Of a stretch of DNA of 24,777 nucleotides, positions 24,162 to 24,777 are shown one piece after another. This DNA comes from Thermococcaceae archaeon (GTDB lineage Archaea > Methanobacteriota_B > Thermococci > Thermococcales > Thermococcaceae), in the NCBI GenBank assembly GCA_027064745.1, contig JAMOPD010000422.1, positions 1 through 24,777 of the forward strand, in the 5' to 3' direction. Both the position numbers and the translations under genes were made by a program. Position 1 is the first letter of the stretch. Each line of letters opens with the position of its first letter. The notes beneath the pieces were generated by a model. That model did not search any database, was not told the DNA's origin, and saw only the letters and a list, made by a program, of their open reading frames with translations.

Positions 24162-24326
24162 TTATAATTTTCTTAATATCTTTCTTAGTACGTGCCTAGC
24201 CTTAGGATTACGTGCTTCTCTAAGCATATCCTTAACACTCCCCTTATTTTGCCTTTTAGTCATCCCCTCGACATCCTCAGCCTTTTGGACACCATTATCA
24301 ACTATCTCAGTGACATTATACTGCAT
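24162..24326 (-). CDS. Small basic protein of unknown function, 54 aa
   Basis: This is a short gene that packs exactly into the gap between its neighbours. ATG at 24326 overlaps the end of the RusA-type gene by 11 bases, and TAA at 24164-24162 lies 18 bases before the next start. The product begins MQYNVTEIVDNGVQKAEDVE and ends with a basic helix, KARHVLRKILRKL. There is no recognised family or membrane segment. Basic C-terminal helices in such small phage proteins often bind nucleic acid, but that is a guess. The overlap and lack of any other explanation for the interval support it as real; as a 54-codon ORF it could still be chance. Confidence 0.6.
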   Translation of the reverse strand: MQYNVTEIVDNGVQKAEDVEGMTKRQNKGSVKDMLREARNPKARHVLRKILRKL

Positions 24327-24672
24327 ATTTGCTTATTTTAATAATTATTCTCTCATCCTCTTTGCTTGAGACCTTCCATTTTTCAGAAGACACCCTTTTT
24401 ATATATCTATCATCTAATATCACCTTTGCATGCGTAAGTGAATCAAGAATTGGTTTTATCATATTATCAGCATCCGCCCTCTGAAAGTTTTTTATATAAA
24501 ATTCCAGATCAACCACTATCCACTCCTTCATCTCCGTAAAAGGCTTCTCACTTATAAGCATTGTAGCCACATCAAGCCCCCACTGCTTGTATACCTTTGA
24601 TTTAAACCTACGCCCCTGCCAACACTTATTAACAGATATAGGGGGTACTTTAACGATTATTTTTCTGCTCAT
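24316..24672 (-). CDS. rusA: RusA-type Holliday junction resolvase, 118 aa
   Basis: The sequence has the RusA signature: an N-terminal VPPISVNKCWQGRRFKSK loop, then the strand DLEFYIKNFQRADADNMIKP with Asp67 and Asp69, Lys73, Asp77 in ILDSLTHAKVILDD, and Asp88 in the terminal acidic pair. These match the catalytic acids (Asp70, Asp72, Asp91) and the Lys of E. coli RusA. The length is usual (about 120 aa). RusA dimers cut four-way junctions symmetrically; in phages they resolve recombination and branched replicative DNA before packaging, fitting its place upstream of the terminase. It overlaps both neighbours (23 bases upstream ORF, 11 bases downstream), indicating one operon. Active-site residues appear complete. 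Confidence 0.88.
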   Translation of the reverse strand: MSRKIIVKVPPISVNKCWQGRRFKSKVYKQWGLDVATMLISEKPFTEMKEWIVVDLEFYIKNFQRADADNMIKPILDSLTHAKVILDDRYIKRVSSEKWKVSSKEDERIIIKISKYAV

Positions 24673-24777
24673 GCCTAAGTCTTTTAAATTTTATATCAGT
24701 ATTTATATGATGAAAATCAACATAAACTCTTCTCTTTTTATTAACCTTATTAAATTTTCTGAATGCTTTAATCATTG
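24650..24777 (-). CDS. Short basic ORF at the window edge, possibly 5'-truncated
   Basis: From ATG at 24775 the frame encodes 41 residues (MIKAFRKFNKVNKKRRVYVD ... RLRHEQKNNR) and stops at 24652-24650, 23 bases inside the RusA-type gene. The frame is also open to the window edge, so the real start may lie outside. The product is very basic, has no recognised domain, and overlaps the next gene in the manner of the other small genes here. It could be a small gene, the tail of a longer one, or a chance ORF. Confidence 0.4.
   Translation of the reverse strand, partial: MIKAFRKFNKVNKKRRVYVDFHHINTDIKFKRLRHEQKNNR

Noticed and set aside
1..24777. tRNA genes, CRISPR arrays, integrase or attachment sites
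   Set aside because: No cloverleaf, regular direct-repeat array, recombinase motif or flanking duplication was found by eye; gaps between genes are too short to hold most of them.

Overview
This window is a stretch of a tailed-phage (or prophage) genome. It is AT-rich and compact, and every supported gene lies on the minus strand, so transcription runs from about 24777 down to 1. Almost every start codon is preceded by an A/T-rich leader (A-runs, AACAA or TAAAA type) and not by a Shine-Dalgarno sequence. That is typical of Bacteroidota and their phages, so I infer a Bacteroidota (Flavobacteriia-like) host. No rRNA, tRNA, integrase, CRISPR array or host gene was seen.

Layout in the direction of transcription: (i) 24777-23436 holds a small ORF cut by the window edge, a RusA-type Holliday junction resolvase, two small uncharacterised genes and a GroES-like co-chaperonin. 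(ii) 23424-16282 is the packaging and head block: large terminase interrupted by an intein with a LAGLIDADG endonuclease, portal, a small gene overlapping the portal 3' end out of frame, scaffold, decoration-type protein and major capsid protein. (iii) 16228-12918 holds a 169-aa beta-rich structural protein that ends on a ten-A run, followed by an 896-codon ORF with LamG/concanavalin-like modules. The -1 frame is open across the junction, so a programmed frameshift could yield a fusion of about 1103 aa. (iv) 12896-12010 holds three small overlapping genes, including a phospholipase A2-like membrane protein and an XhlA/holin-like protein. (v) 11997-1 is the tail and ejection block: head-tail adaptor, stabilisation (needle/hub) protein, a fibre sharing a beta module with its neighbour, a 975-aa CHAP-domain virion hydrolase, and a giant helical protein of more than 1435 aa that runs off the window.

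The adaptor plus P22-gp10-like stabilisation protein, the large ejection-type proteins, and the absence of a tape measure or tail tube/sheath indicate a short-tailed (podovirus) virion. The most interesting points are the A10 frameshift linking a post-capsid protein to a multi-LamG adhesin, the PLA2-like/holin-like gene pair, the phage GroES-like gene, the intein in the terminase coupling motif, and the gene overlapping the portal. There is no gene-free stretch longer than 300 bases.
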